DNA of 64,000 nucleotides from Candidatus Gastranaerophilales bacterium (GTDB taxonomy: Bacteria > Cyanobacteriota > Vampirovibrionia > Gastranaerophilales > Gastranaerophilaceae), in assembly GCA_900769645.1 (NCBI GenBank), contig CAAGHI010000076.1, forward strand, positions 1 through 64,000. The letters are read 5' to 3'. The position numbers were made by a program, and so were the translations under genes. Shown in pieces: positions 1 through 8,950 of the stretch. The notes under the pieces are model-generated. The model saw only the letters and a program-made list of their open reading frames with translations. It searched no databases and was not told the DNA's origin. Every line of letters starts with the position of its first letter. Within the stretch, counting starts at the first letter, position 1.

Positions 1-226
1 ATAGCAAGAATATTATATGCTCGCTATTCGCAAATACTTTTTATCAATATATGAGGTATGAATGAATGTTGTTACAGAGGGCTACGTGCGTAGCACCTAA
101 GCTTTCAGAATGACGACTTTGTAATTATCTTTGTAACGACCTTAGTGCCCTAGTGCCTTAGTAACCTAGTAACTTAACTTCCGCTTAGCTGCTTTTAATA
201 CAGACTTTGCATCTTGGCATCTAATT
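1..226. repeat. Repeat-filled spacer downstream of hom
   Basis: No gene is seen here. The first 30 bases (ATAGCAAGAATATTATATGC and on) recur next to the tadA stop near 51396-51415. Positions 53-98 hold half of the GCTACGTGCGTAGC palindromic family with its usual ATGAATGAATGTTGTTACAG flank, which also occurs at 60210-60250 and inverted at 5581-5630. After that come the TTCAGAATGACG motif, the CCTTAGTGCCCTAGTG motif (also near 20540 and 50490) and the GACTTTGC-type motif. The spacer is a mosaic of dispersed families rather than unique sequence. Confidence 0.75.
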
Positions 227-227
227 G

Positions 228-1499
228 TCAGACTTGAACTCTGATAATACTGTTTACCTTATTGCCGTCTTGTTCAATTGACTTGATTGCATTACGCATA
301 TTTTCTTCTTTTACAAGTTCAGTAATAACAGTGATATCAGCAGTATTGTCCTTAGAAACGCAACGTTGAACGATACTTGCAAGGCTTATATCGTTGTTTG
401 CGCAAATTGTACCGATTTTGCCGATTACACCTTTGTTGTTTTTAGCGTTAATCGAAATATAATATTTGTTAATTGTTTCGTTTATGTTCAACATTTCTGC
501 ATTTCCGGAATGTTTACATCTCATCATAGGTAAAATATAATCAGATTTACCGATTTCTGCTGCAATTGCTAAAATATCACCGACAACAGAACTTGCAGTC
601 GGAAATTCTCCTGCCCCAGGGCCTGAAAGTGTAATACTTCCAACAGGGTGCCCGCTTAAAGAAACGGCATTTGTTACATAGTCAATATGTGCAAGAGTTG
701 AACATTTTGAAACCAACATTGGGTGAACTCTGACATCTGCTTTACCATTTTCGTCCATATATGCTGATGCAATAAGTTTTATTTTATAACCTAAATCGTT
801 TGCAGCATGCATATCTTGAGAACGAATTTTGGTTATACCTTCTCTATAAACATTTTCTATTTTTATACGTTTTTGGAAAGTAATTGACGCCAAAGTTGCA
901 ATTTTATATGCAGCATCAAAACCTTCAACATCACCTGTCGGATCAGCTTCTGCATAACCAAGTTCTTGAGCCTCTTTCAAAACATCTTCATAAGAAGCAC
1001 CTTGAACGTCCATTTTTGTCAAAATATAGTTTGTTGTACCATTCACGATTGCTTCAATTTTATTTATTTTATTTCCTGCCAAAATAGTTTTAATAGGCAT
1101 TATAATAGGAATTCCTCCGGCAATTGCAGCTTCATAAAGAATTACTCTATTATATTCTTCTGCAATTTTAAACAATTCCTCGCCACGTTTTGCAAGAAGT
1201 TCTTTGTTTGCAGTAACGATATGTTTTCCGTTTTTAATAGCAGTTATAATCAAATCAAAAGCCGGTTCTACACCGCCGACAAGTTCTGCAACGATATCGA
1301 TTTCAGGATCATTGACAACCTCATAAGCATCAGCTGTCAAAATTGAACTGTCCAACCCTTCAATATCACGTTTTTTGTTGATATTTTTTACTGCAATTTT
1401 TGTAATTTCTACATTTTTAAAAGACTGTAATGTCTTAAACACGCCTGAACCAACTGTTCCTAGGCCAATTAATCCGATTTTAATAATATTTTTTTCCAT
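228..1499 (-). CDS. hom: Homoserine dehydrogenase
   Basis: Reduces aspartate-4-semialdehyde to homoserine with NAD(P)H in the cytoplasm, the branch step to threonine and methionine. The N-terminal Rossmann motif GLIGLGTVGSG is at residues 9-19, the catalytic region includes EADPTGDVEGFDAAYK, and the C-terminal ~75 residues form an ACT regulatory domain (YYISINAKNNKGVIGKIG). Its 423 residues match the monofunctional ACT-bearing form. The partner gene asd lies ~42 kb away at 42841-43857. No Shine-Dalgarno is visible: the extended -10 TGGTATTAT (1506-1514) places transcription start on the A of the ATG, so the mRNA is probably leaderless. The TGA stop is followed at once by repeat sequence. Confidence 0.95.
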   Translation of the reverse strand: MEKNIIKIGLIGLGTVGSGVFKTLQSFKNVEITKIAVKNINKKRDIEGLDSSILTADAYEVVNDPEIDIVAELVGGVEPAFDLIITAIKNGKHIVTANKELLAKRGEELFKIAEEYNRVILYEAAIAGGIPIIMPIKTILAGNKINKIEAIVNGTTNYILTKMDVQGASYEDVLKEAQELGYAEADPTGDVEGFDAAYKIATLASITFQKRIKIENVYREGITKIRSQDMHAANDLGYKIKLIASAYMDENGKADVRVHPMLVSKCSTLAHIDYVTNAVSLSGHPVGSITLSGPGAGEFPTASSVVGDILAIAAEIGKSDYILPMMRCKHSGNAEMLNINETINKYYISINAKNNKGVIGKIGTICANNDISLASIVQRCVSKDNTADITVITELVKEENMRNAIKSIEQDGNKVNSIIRVQV

Positions 1500-1505
1500 A
1501 AAAAA

Positions 1506-1514
1506 ATAATACCA
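1506..1514 (-). promoter_or_regulatory. Extended -10 of hom, leaderless arrangement
   Basis: Read on the minus strand the sequence is TGGTATTAT. The last base of the hexamer is 7 nt before the A of the hom ATG, the usual -10 to +1 distance, and there is no Shine-Dalgarno between them. The start point is inferred from spacing only. Confidence 0.6.
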
Positions 1515-1555
1515 TAAATATAACTTTATGGTATTACTTTAAATTTATTATTTAG

Positions 1556-1930
1556 TTATTTTGTTTCTTGTGAACCGCTATAAATATTTTTTGATTTAGA
1601 AACGTTTTTTCCGTACCTTTTAATAACTAATTGAGATTTAAAACCTTGTTGCCCATAATCGGTTACAGTTGAAAATCTTCTATCCGGTGACACTTGAGCT
1701 GCCGAATATGATTTTTTCAAAACTTGACCTTTTTTATTAGTGTATAAATTGTAGTTTGAAACAAACCATTCAGTAGGCAAAACATGACTTTTTCTATACG
1801 TAATTTCTAATGTTTTTCTTGTGCTACCTGATTTGGCAGGAATTTCAATAATTCTTTTAACCTGCATACCATGTTTTTGTTCTGACACAAGATTATTAAT
1901 CAATCTTTGTGGTCTAAAATCTATTTTCAT
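1556..1930 (-). CDS. Hypothetical protein, 124 aa
   Basis: Family not recognised. The product is basic and beta-rich (SRKTLEITYRK-type strands) with no signal peptide or membrane segment. The start is the ATG at 1930 (MKIDFRPQRLINN), because AAAGGA sits 7 nt upstream; an in-frame ATG 15 nt earlier lacks a ribosome site. The body mixes Lys, Ser, Gln and Tyr, as in ITYRKSHVLPTEW and SRSKNIYSGS-like stretches, suggesting a small nucleic-acid-binding or structural protein, but nothing proves this. It lies between hom and a broken glycosyltransferase, all on the minus strand, with ~56 nt to hom. Confidence 0.6.
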   Translation of the reverse strand: MKIDFRPQRLINNLVSEQKHGMQVKRIIEIPAKSGSTRKTLEITYRKSHVLPTEWFVSNYNLYTNKKGQVLKKSYSAAQVSPDRRFSTVTDYGQQGFKSQLVIKRYGKNVSKSKNIYSGSQETK

Positions 1931-2012
1931 TGCATATCCTTTCAACTAAAAAATTGGGGTAGTGTATAATTTACACTTTATATTAAACCCGTAAATTTCA
2001 GTTGTAAAGAGA

Positions 2013-2867
2013 TTATTTGTAAATTTTTTCAAATTTAATAATGTTGAACAAAATAAATTCCCTTTTTGATTTATAGTATTTTATTTTTAGAAAAGTTAGT
2101 CCAAAAATTTTTATTCTTTTAATATCTGTAAAATAATGATCAAGATTTACATTATATTTTTTCAATATTTTCATCATTTTTGCTTTTGTGTGCTTTGAGT
2201 CGTTTTCTTTTTTAGAGGATTTTGTTTTGACAATAGAATTAGGGTTTGTCCAATAGTTATAATATGTGTCAGGAACAGTTACGAGTTTTTTCAGTTTTAT
2301 CAATGCTTCTGCTGTAAAAGATCTATCTTCAAAATAAACATTTGGTTCGAATTCAATTTGATTTGATTGTAATTTGTCCAATCTATAAATTTTATTCCAC
2401 ACGTAACATTTGTCAGGAACATCACATAGTAAAAATTTTCTGTCTATATTGCGGGCAATTTCTTCATTTTTAATTTTAAGATGATATTTCCATTTATAAC
2501 TTCTAAGTCTCTTAATCCCCGAAACAGCTATGTCTGCAACATATTTTTCTATAGAGTTATATAATTTTTCTAAAAAATCTAAATCAATCCAATCATCAGA
2601 ATCAACAAAACTTATATATTTTCCTTTTGCTCATTTTAGTCCATTATTTCTGGCACAAGAGAGCCCCATATTTTTTTGATTAATTATTTTTATTCTTCTA
2701 TCTTGTTATGCATAATTTTGCAATATTTCTAAACTATTGTCCGGAGAACCGTCGTTAATGCAAATAATTTCTATATCTTCTAATGTTTGATTAATTATAC
2801 TATCTAAACATCTATGTAAAAATTTTTCTGTATTATATACAGGAACAATAACACTTATTTTTGGCAT
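2013..2867 (-). pseudogene. Family 2 glycosyltransferase broken by two in-frame stops
   Basis: Reading from an ATG at 2867 gives a continuous GT2 frame of 284 codons. It begins MPKISVIVPVYNTEKFL, continues with CINDGSPDNS, then RIKIINQKNMGLSCARNNG and YISFVDSDDWID (the DxD metal/nucleotide-sugar motif), and ends near 2013. Two codons interrupt it without any frame change: TAA at 2706-2708 (after LQNYA) and TGA at 2631-2633 (between GLK and AKGKY). Only the C-terminal 129 residues remain as a long open frame. The family transfers sugars to surface polysaccharide. The reading is recent inactivation by nonsense mutation; phase-variable or recoded expression is less likely. TGA ends other genes here, so it is not a general sense codon. 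Confidence 0.88.
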
Positions 2868-2980
2868 AAAACAAAACCTCATATTGAATTATCTATGAAT
2901 TATTCTGAATTATAGTCAACTTATATCATTATGTTGGTTAGTAATATTTTAATGTTTAGTTTATACACTGGAAAAAGAAT

Positions 2981-3292
2981 ATGTTAAAAGAACAGTTTGC
3001 AAAAAAATTAAAATCTATTCGAAAATCTAGAAAACTTACTCAAGAACAACTTGCAGAACTTGTAGATGTTGATTTTAGGTACATTTCTTTTTTAGAAAAT
3101 GCCAGAAGTTTTCCATCTTGTGATTTATTAGAAAAGATTACTAAAGCATTAAATATTTCTTATGCAGATTTATTTATATTTGAAGAGAATTTATCACGTG
3201 AGGAAATAAAAAAGCAGCTAATAGAAATTATACAGCTGCTTGATGATAAAAATTTATATACTTTGTTTAAAATTGCAAAAGATTTAACCTGA
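2981..3292 (+). CDS. XRE-family helix-turn-helix regulator
   Basis: A 103-residue protein with a Cro/C1-type HTH over residues ~5-62 (LKSIRKSRKLTQEQLAELVD, then YISFLENARSFPSCDLLEKI), followed by a short helical tail that may dimerise (REEIKKQLIEIIQLL). Expected to be a cytoplasmic DNA-binding repressor. It is transcribed away from the broken glycosyltransferase and ends convergently 7 nt from the next minus-strand gene. The ribosome site GGAAAAAG is modest. The target is unknown; an operator may lie in the AT-rich divergent spacer 2868-2980. Confidence 0.85.
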   Translation: MLKEQFAKKLKSIRKSRKLTQEQLAELVDVDFRYISFLENARSFPSCDLLEKITKALNISYADLFIFEENLSREEIKKQLIEIIQLLDDKNLYTLFKIAKDLT

Positions 3293-3298
3293 TGTTTA

Positions 3299-3562
3299 TT
3301 ATTTTTTGAACAATTTTAGAATATTTTCAATTACGGTTTGAATAAACGGTTTTTCTTCCGGCATTTCAGGTTCTTTGTCGAAACCGAACATATCCGGTTG
3401 GTCTTTTAGGAAAATACTTTCATCTAAGTATTTGCGTTCTTGTTTTTCTCGTTTTCCTCCTTGAGCCATGTAGCCAAGGTTACCGCCGCCGCCGTCATTT
3501 TGCATAGATGCTGCCGCTTTGATAACAGGTTTTGTACTCAAAACATTTACATCGAATGACAT
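3299..3562 (-). CDS. Small hypothetical protein, 87 aa
   Basis: No recognised family. The ATG at 3562 (MSFDVNVLSTKPV) is preferred because AAAGGTG lies 6 nt upstream; a GTG 9 nt earlier falls inside that ribosome site. The N-terminus runs into NDGGGGNLGYMAQGG, then a charged segment (KREKQERKYLDES), an acidic-proline stretch and a C-terminal amphipathic helix (TVIENILKLFKK). There is no signal peptide. Its low-complexity N-terminus with a short terminal helix resembles other small lineage proteins in this window. Function unknown. Confidence 0.65.
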   Translation of the reverse strand: MSFDVNVLSTKPVIKAAASMQNDGGGGNLGYMAQGGKREKQERKYLDESIFLKDQPDMFGFDKEPEMPEEKPFIQTVIENILKLFKK

Positions 3563-3691
3563 TTTATTCACCTTTAACTTATGGCTTTCGCCATAAACCC
3601 CTTTTGTTTCCTTATATATATAAAGTATTACAATTGTAAATTTTTGCTAATTTGTAAAGAATTGTAAAAGGTATTTAGCTGCTTTTACCCC

Positions 3692-4156
3692 CTACATCTC
3701 ATATCTTAAAATATAAAACCCCGAATCTTCAAATTCTTCCTTAATTCCGGAATATTTAAATCCTAGTTTTTCGTAAAACTCAATTGCACGAACATTTTTA
3801 TTAAGCACCCAAAACCATAGTTTTTTCCCGTCTTTTTTTGCATCGTCCATAAATTTTTTCATCGTAAATGTGCCGATACCTTCGTTTTGGAAAAAAGGAT
3901 CCACATAAAAATCGCTCAATTTAATCTCGTTTTCCATAACTTCTGCATTAATAATTGCCTTTACAACGCCGTCATCGTAAACATATTGGTTTTCCAGAGC
4001 ATTTGGCTTTTTCAAGTTTTCAGCTTCGCTCAAAACCTGAATTACGTTAAATGATACGTGATCGTTTTTGAAAATATCTCTATATGTTGTTCTTTTAGTA
4101 AAAACAAGAATTTCTGCAATTCTTGCAATGTCTTTTTCTGTAGCTTTTCTAAGCAT
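3692..4156 (-). CDS. GNAT-family N-acetyltransferase
   Basis: A 154-residue single-domain GNAT protein. It opens with MLRKATEKDIARIAEI, has the acetyl-CoA-binding motif A at FYVDPFFQNEGIGTFTMKK (QxxGxG type) and motif B at LWFWVLNKNVRAIEFYEKLG, followed by the usual GFKYSG strand. It transfers an acetyl group to an amine, but the substrate cannot be read from sequence. It overlaps the end of the PAP2 gene by 8 bp, with its ribosome site (AAGGACG) inside that gene, so the two are one translationally coupled unit. Confidence 0.88.
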   Translation of the reverse strand: MLRKATEKDIARIAEILVFTKRTTYRDIFKNDHVSFNVIQVLSEAENLKKPNALENQYVYDDGVVKAIINAEVMENEIKLSDFYVDPFFQNEGIGTFTMKKFMDDAKKDGKKLWFWVLNKNVRAIEFYEKLGFKYSGIKEEFEDSGFYILRYEM

Positions 4157-5087
4157 TTGTTCGTCCTTCTATTTTGTTTTTTAAAATATCTGAAAGTTTT
4201 ATAAACGCTGGATAAATTCCGGTAATGAAAAATCCGATTAGGAAAAAATTACCTTTATTAAGGAGTATGCTGAGCAAATAAGCGCCAATCAGATAAAATA
4301 CGGTTTTGTAATAAATAGAACCTTTAACTGTTTCAAATTTGATAAATTTTCTGTCCAAAATCCAACCTAAAAATGCTCCAACAATCATATAAACTTTTGG
4401 ATATGAATCTCTTGTCATTTTTATGGGGTCAACCAAAATTTCACCGTTAAAATAGTCTATCGGATAATGTTTCAGTTCAGTATATGCAATCAATATTACA
4501 CAAGCTACTAAAACTGCACCAAACACAATCCAATCACGATTTTTACCATTGTCGAGCCAGTCAAGAAGTTTAAGGTTGCCCCAAAGGATAAATATACCTA
4601 AAATCAACGATACAACAACGTCTTGAGGGGTATGAACCAATAAATAATTTCTTGAAAATCCAACCAAAACCACAAGGAAAATAAAAGCATAACGTAGAAG
4701 TTTGTTGTTCCAAAACTTTACCGCAAGCCCTCCCCAAATGCTTGTGGCAATTGCAGTATGACCGCTTGGAAAAGAATATCCAGTTGCCATTTTCATTGCG
4801 TTTGCCGTTGGGTGAATTCTGCTGTCCAATACCCAAGGTCTATAAATACAAGCCGTAATTTTTATAAATTGATTAATTAAAATTCCTAAAAAATAATTAA
4901 ATGCTAAGTAAATCCCACATTTTTTATCAATAATCCAGTATACAAAAGAAATTACCAAAAAAGCTCCAAGCCATTCTCCACAACAAGTAACATGTGCGAA
5001 AAACCAGTCAAATATGCCATTTGTAGCTTCTCTAAAATTTTGTAAAAGTAATAAATATTTTATCTGATATCCCAGCCAATTTTCCAT
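4149..5087 (-). CDS. PAP2-family membrane phosphatase
   Basis: A 312-residue polytopic membrane protein with all three phosphatidic-acid phosphatase motifs: KITACIYRP (residues 76-84), PSGH (107-110) and SRNYLLVHTPQD (145-156). The conserved His of motifs 2 and 3 are present, so it should be active. The family dephosphorylates lipid phosphates such as phosphatidate, undecaprenyl pyrophosphate or lipid A phosphates at the membrane. The region after motif 3 has further membrane spans and a longer loop (~195-240), which is extra relative to minimal PAP2 enzymes. It is the first gene of the pair with the GNAT gene. Confidence 0.9.
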   Translation of the reverse strand: MENWLGYQIKYLLLLQNFREATNGIFDWFFAHVTCCGEWLGAFLVISFVYWIIDKKCGIYLAFNYFLGILINQFIKITACIYRPWVLDSRIHPTANAMKMATGYSFPSGHTAIATSIWGGLAVKFWNNKLLRYAFIFLVVLVGFSRNYLLVHTPQDVVVSLILGIFILWGNLKLLDWLDNGKNRDWIVFGAVLVACVILIAYTELKHYPIDYFNGEILVDPIKMTRDSYPKVYMIVGAFLGWILDRKFIKFETVKGSIYYKTVFYLIGAYLLSILLNKGNFFLIGFFITGIYPAFIKLSDILKNKIEGRTNA

Positions 5088-5138
5088 AAATCCATATTAT
5101 TAAGAAATTAGCAAAAAATCAAATCAAGAAAAATTCGA

Positions 5139-5543
5139 TTATTCTGTGATGTGGAATGAGCATTTTGAGCAATGAGCTTTTGGGTGAAGCATTAAATTGT
5201 CCTCAAGATCGTAAAGTCTTGCAATCCTTGTAACCAGTGGAGCGCCGCATTTTGGACATTTTAATCCGCCTGCACCGTTTAGAATAAGCTCTTTTAAGCT
5301 GTCAATAATTTCTTGTGAAATTGTGTATGATGAAAAATCTTTTTCTAGCGCCTTAATTTCAGCCGCCTCACATTTTAGGACTTTTGCAAGGGTTTGACGT
5401 ACAGTTACGGGCAAAAATAATTCTTTGCCGGCTTCAATGTCCTCAATCAGGCTGAGTGGTAAGTTGCACTCTTTTGCCAAGCCTTTTGGGGAGTATCCGA
5501 CTTCATCTCTTCTGTGTTGTATAAATTGCGCTAATGTTTTCAT
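5139..5543 (-). CDS. HTH regulator with C-terminal zinc ribbon
   Basis: A 134-residue protein. Residues ~1-60 form an XRE-like helix-turn-helix (LAQFIQHRRDEVGYSPKGLA, then LPLSLIEDIEAGKELFLP). Residues ~95-130 form a four-cysteine zinc ribbon (CPKCGAPLVTR followed by HCSKCSFHITE). A middle helix links them. Likely a small cytoplasmic DNA-binding protein. The upstream sequence reads TGCTTAAAT with 7 nt to the ATG and no Shine-Dalgarno, so a leaderless start is possible though the -10 match is weak. Confidence 0.75.
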   Translation of the reverse strand: MKTLAQFIQHRRDEVGYSPKGLAKECNLPLSLIEDIEAGKELFLPVTVRQTLAKVLKCEAAEIKALEKDFSSYTISQEIIDSLKELILNGAGGLKCPKCGAPLVTRIARLYDLEDNLMLHPKAHCSKCSFHITE

Positions 5544-5577
5544 GATTTTATTTAAGCAAAAACTATTGGTTTATTCA

Positions 5578-5842
5578 AGAGGGGGTGCTACGCACGTAGC
5601 CCTCTGTGGCAATATTCATTCATACATCAGGTTTTGGTGATAAGCTCTTACGCACGTAGCCTCTGTGACAAAGCAGCTAAGCAGCTGGGAAGCGAGGCAG
5701 CTAAGTTGATTACGTAGTCTTCTCCCTCTCTCCAATGGGGAGAGGGTAGGGTGAGGGGGAGTAAAGTAGGTCGGGGGTGCAAAATTACGGAGTTAAATGC
5801 TACGATAGCTGTAGGTTGGGGTTTCTACCCCAACAACAGTAA
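5578..5842. repeat. Cluster of dispersed palindromic repeats
   Basis: Within the gene-free stretch 5544-6226. In order: GGTGCTACGCACGTAGCC (5585-5602), a second TTACGCACGTAGCC copy (5648-5661), the CAGCTAAGCAGCTGGGAAGC family (5673-5692, continuing to ~5708), the CTCTCCAATGGGGAGAGGGT family (5728-5747) and a hairpin with GTAGGTTGGGG pairing to CCCCAACA (5811-5835). Positions 5581-5667 match 60176-60254 in inverted orientation, defining a unit of about 85 bp bounded by two GCACGTAGC motifs. No coding frame is supported. Confidence 0.8.
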
Positions 5843-6226
5843 TATTTAGCCTATTTGCTTACTATTAACTGTAAAGAAATGTAACATGATTTTCCAAAGT
5901 CCTAAAGTTTTTAATCACAGTTGCCGATATGCCATGTGGTAGAAGCTCAAAGATGAGTGTGTACTAAAATATTTCAAGATAGCTAAGTTATATAGCAAAA
6001 ATATGTATTTAATATCTACTATATATCTAGGTTGTTAAGAAGTATTAAGAAGAAAAAGTTCTCAAAATTCAGTAAAGACAAGGGTTTATGTGGAAATTGT
6101 AAATTTTTTTCAAAAATGGCGCAATTTTCGGTTAAAACATGTTTTTACATGGACATAGAGAAGTATAAAATCAGATAAATTTTCATGCAAATTGTTACGA
6201 ACGATTTGTAAAGAAAGGACTACATT
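5843..6226 (+). promoter_or_regulatory. Long AT-rich leader region of the 856-aa gene
   Basis: No gene is seen. The last ~110 bases before the ATG carry ACATGTTTTTACATG (a partial palindrome) and TATAAAAT-like sequence near 6166-6173, then a ribosome site AAAGGA before ATG at 6227. A similar ACATG motif upstream of an AT-rich -10-like box occurs before the genes at 8951 and 63725. This suggests, but does not prove, a shared control element. Confidence 0.35.
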
Positions 6227-8797
6227 ATGTGTGCAGATTTACAAGTAACAGGACAACAACCAAGACAAATTAACAGAACTGAAGCTTTGCAATTGGCTGC
6301 TCAAAGAGGAATTCAGAACCCTGAAAAATTGACCGATGAACAACTTACAGCAGCATTAAATGGTACCGCTCCAGTATCTAAACCAACCGGAGCGGAACAA
6401 CCACAGGGTACACAGCCTCCTGCTCCAGTAAAAGGCGCAGAACTTGAAAGAACGACTAAGCCCGAAGACAAAGGTGTAGTTGCAAAAACTCAGACACAAA
6501 CAACAACTTTGGAGAGTCTAACTTCTGCAATGACAAAGGCTGGTTTTAAGCTTGATGAAAAGGCGGTTGCTGAATTAAAAGCACAACTTGTGGCTGCAGG
6601 AATTCCTGTTGATGAATCTGGTAATATTGATACTTCTAGTCAAGAAACTATTCAAAAGTTGAATACAACTCTTGCACAATTTGCACAAAGTAAACAAGAA
6701 ACTCAATTAAAATTTGAGGAGTCTACTGACCAAAAATTTATTGATAAAATGGTTGCAGAAGGTTCAATTCGTAAGAACGAAGATGGAACATATACTGTTT
6801 TAGATAAAACTAAAGCTGAAACTGCATTAAATCATGTAGAGCAAGAACCGACAGCTGAGCCACAACCACCTGTTGAACTTGCAATTGATGCGGAAACAAC
6901 CACAGAAACAACTCGAAGAGAACACTCTGTTGAGGTTGAAGATAATCTTAAACATAATAGAGCCGGCAGAAAAAAAGCTGAAGGCGATTTTAAAGCTGCG
7001 CTTACGGATTGGGCTGCTGATCCTGAAAATGAAGATATAATGAATTATTCAATTGCTCAAAATAAATATTCTAAAAAAATTCAAAAGCAAATGAAAAAAA
7101 TTCAAAAAGAAACTAATAATAGCCCATCAGAAATTTTGCAAAAGTATTATAGTGATTATGCAACTGAAGATGAAAAATTGGCACTTGCACAAGCTTTTAG
7201 CGAAGTATCAACTAATGAAGATGAATTATTAAAAACATATAGACGAGTTACCGGTGACAAAAAAGCTACATTTGACGGTGAAACAGGTGAACGAAAACGT
7301 AAACTTGCAGCATTGATGACTGTTGCAGAAGATCCAAATTTTGATACTTCTATGTTGACAGAACGTATGGCTGCAATTGATGTTTTGGGTGGCAGAAGTG
7401 CTAAACGAATTGAAAAAGACAAAAAAGAATTTATTGCAGATGAGGCAAAACGTCAAACAAAGGCTGCTGAAACAAGACAAAATGTTGAAAATACAGAAGT
7501 TCATTTTTCAAAAGAACAAAGAAAAGCGGGCAAAAAAGATGATCCGACTAAAGAGCATACAGATATTGGCAAAATTGGTCGTAAACTTGTAGCTGAATGT
7601 CCGGAAGAATTTTGTGATGCAGGTACAGCTGCAGATCACGATCTTGTGGTAAATGGCAAATATTATAAATTTAGTGAAGCTAAATGGAAAGCTTTTGCGG
7701 CAGATGTTTGTGATTCACGTGGTTTGGACGACAGAACGCAAGAAGGATTTGACGAAGATGGCAACTTGACTTTGAAAGAAGGTCGTAATGCTTGGCTTTC
7801 AAAAACTCTTATTACAAAAGATGGGCAAGCCAGAACCCTTGAACAAATTATCGGTAACAAGAATGGTAAAGTTGGCAACAGAGAACTTAACGAACTCCGT
7901 GACATGATAAAATCATCAGGTTACAGTGTTGACAGAAACAAAACCGGCGCAAAACGTTTCGGTAGAGTTATGGCATATCTTGGAATTGGAGCTGCCAGTG
8001 GTGGTTTAGGGGCTCTTGGAGGATCTTTGATTGGCGGAGCTGTCAGCGTTGCTGGTAATGCCGCTTATTCAGGTGTAACTGCAGACAGAACAATCCATGA
8101 TTCAACTACATTCAAATATAATAACAATGGTGAAGAATTTACACAAAGAGTAAATAAAGATATCCATGTTGATGGACAAGAATATTCTGGTGAAGCAGCA
8201 TATAGAGATAAAGGTCAACATCACTGGAGAACAGCAGGATATAGTTCAGCTCTTGGTGCCTTGGGCGGTGCTATTACAGGACTTACAACAATGGGCAAAG
8301 TTCATGCAAAAGGCAGAAACTTTGACGGAATTGTTAGATTAACTAAAGATACAACAGAAGAAACAACTGAACCATCAAAAATTAAATTAACAATTCCACA
8401 ATCTAAAACAGTAACTGTTCGTTCAGGTGAAATTACAGAACAATCAGCAGTTCCAACAAGAAAAGCTGTTAGATATCGTGGCCCTGAAGCTTATACAGTG
8501 CTATATCAAATCAACGGTTCTGAAATTCCTGCAAAATACAGAAGAGCAGTTTACCAAAAACTTGACCAGATGTGGCGTGAAGGTACAAATGGCAAAAAAG
8601 GCGATGTACCAAGAGACATTCCGGTTTATGAAAGTTTCACAATCAATGTTGATGGACAAGAAATTACCATAACAAGAAAAGATGATTGGGATAAAGTTCA
8701 TATTCAAGAAGGACGCCCTGGTGGACGTGGCGGAGTTTACAATTCCAGAGCGTCAGAAGCAAGAACATACAGAGGCAAAGGCAAATTTATCAGCTAA
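6227..8797 (+). CDS. Large hypothetical protein with glycine-zipper segments, 856 aa
   Basis: Family not recognised. There is no signal peptide. Residues ~15-50 form a short helical module (NRTEALQLAAQRGIQNPEKL), then a Gln/Thr/Pro-rich linker. The centre is charged and helical, consistent with coiled coil (ENEDIMNYSIAQNKYSKK onwards). Two Gly/Ala-rich zipper stretches (near residues 585-620, GASGGLGALGGSLIGGAV-like, and near 670-690) could insert in or span membranes. The C-terminus is Arg/Gly-rich (GRPGGRGGVYNSRAS). It starts at an ATG behind AAAGGA and is followed by a hairpin. It precedes the exported adhesin gene by ~150 bp and has similar Gln/Glu/Pro-rich composition to the partial gene at 63725. 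A role in a surface or secretion structure is conjecture. Confidence 0.7.
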   Translation: MCADLQVTGQQPRQINRTEALQLAAQRGIQNPEKLTDEQLTAALNGTAPVSKPTGAEQPQGTQPPAPVKGAELERTTKPEDKGVVAKTQTQTTTLESLTSAMTKAGFKLDEKAVAELKAQLVAAGIPVDESGNIDTSSQETIQKLNTTLAQFAQSKQETQLKFEESTDQKFIDKMVAEGSIRKNEDGTYTVLDKTKAETALNHVEQEPTAEPQPPVELAIDAETTTETTRREHSVEVEDNLKHNRAGRKKAEGDFKAALTDWAADPENEDIMNYSIAQNKYSKKIQKQMKKIQKETNNSPSEILQKYYSDYATEDEKLALAQAFSEVSTNEDELLKTYRRVTGDKKATFDGETGERKRKLAALMTVAEDPNFDTSMLTERMAAIDVLGGRSAKRIEKDKKEFIADEAKRQTKAAETRQNVENTEVHFSKEQRKAGKKDDPTKEHTDIGKIGRKLVAECPEEFCDAGTAADHDLVVNGKYYKFSEAKWKAFAADVCDSRGLDDRTQEGFDEDGNLTLKEGRNAWLSKTLITKDGQARTLEQIIGNKNGKVGNRELNELRDMIKSSGYSVDRNKTGAKRFGRVMAYLGIGAASGGLGALGGSLIGGAVSVAGNAAYSGVTADRTIHDSTTFKYNNNGEEFTQRVNKDIHVDGQEYSGEAAYRDKGQHHWRTAGYSSALGALGGAITGLTTMGKVHAKGRNFDGIVRLTKDTTEETTEPSKIKLTIPQSKTVTVRSGEITEQSAVPTRKAVRYRGPEAYTVLYQINGSEIPAKYRRAVYQKLDQMWREGTNGKKGDVPRDIPVYESFTINVDGQEITITRKDDWDKVHIQEGRPGGRGGVYNSRASEARTYRGKGKFIS

Positions 8798-8804
8798 TAA
8801 TTAA

Positions 8805-8835
8805 AGATTAGGGAGGTCAAAACCTCCTTAATCTA
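8805..8835 (+). terminator. Hairpin after the 856-aa gene
   Basis: AGATTAGGGAGGT pairs with ACCTCCTTAATCT around a CAAA loop, just after the TAA. There is no strong T-run, so it may be a weak terminator or an mRNA-stabilising hairpin. Confidence 0.5.
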
Positions 8836-8950
8836 AAACATAAACTTTTGTAAATATTTATCCAAAAATAGTAAAGTTTTACCTGCGTGAAACCGTTTAT
8901 ATACATGTAAAAGTGTATAACGTGCAGAAGAAATAGAGGTCCAAAATACA

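Noticed and set aside
2631..2633. TGA in the glycosyltransferase as selenocysteine or a reassigned codon
   Set aside because: A second stop (TAA) is also present, no hairpin for selenocysteine insertion is apparent, and TGA ends normal genes such as hom and the XRE gene.
5578..5842. CRISPR array
   Set aside because: Repeats differ from each other, spacing is irregular and no cas gene is present.
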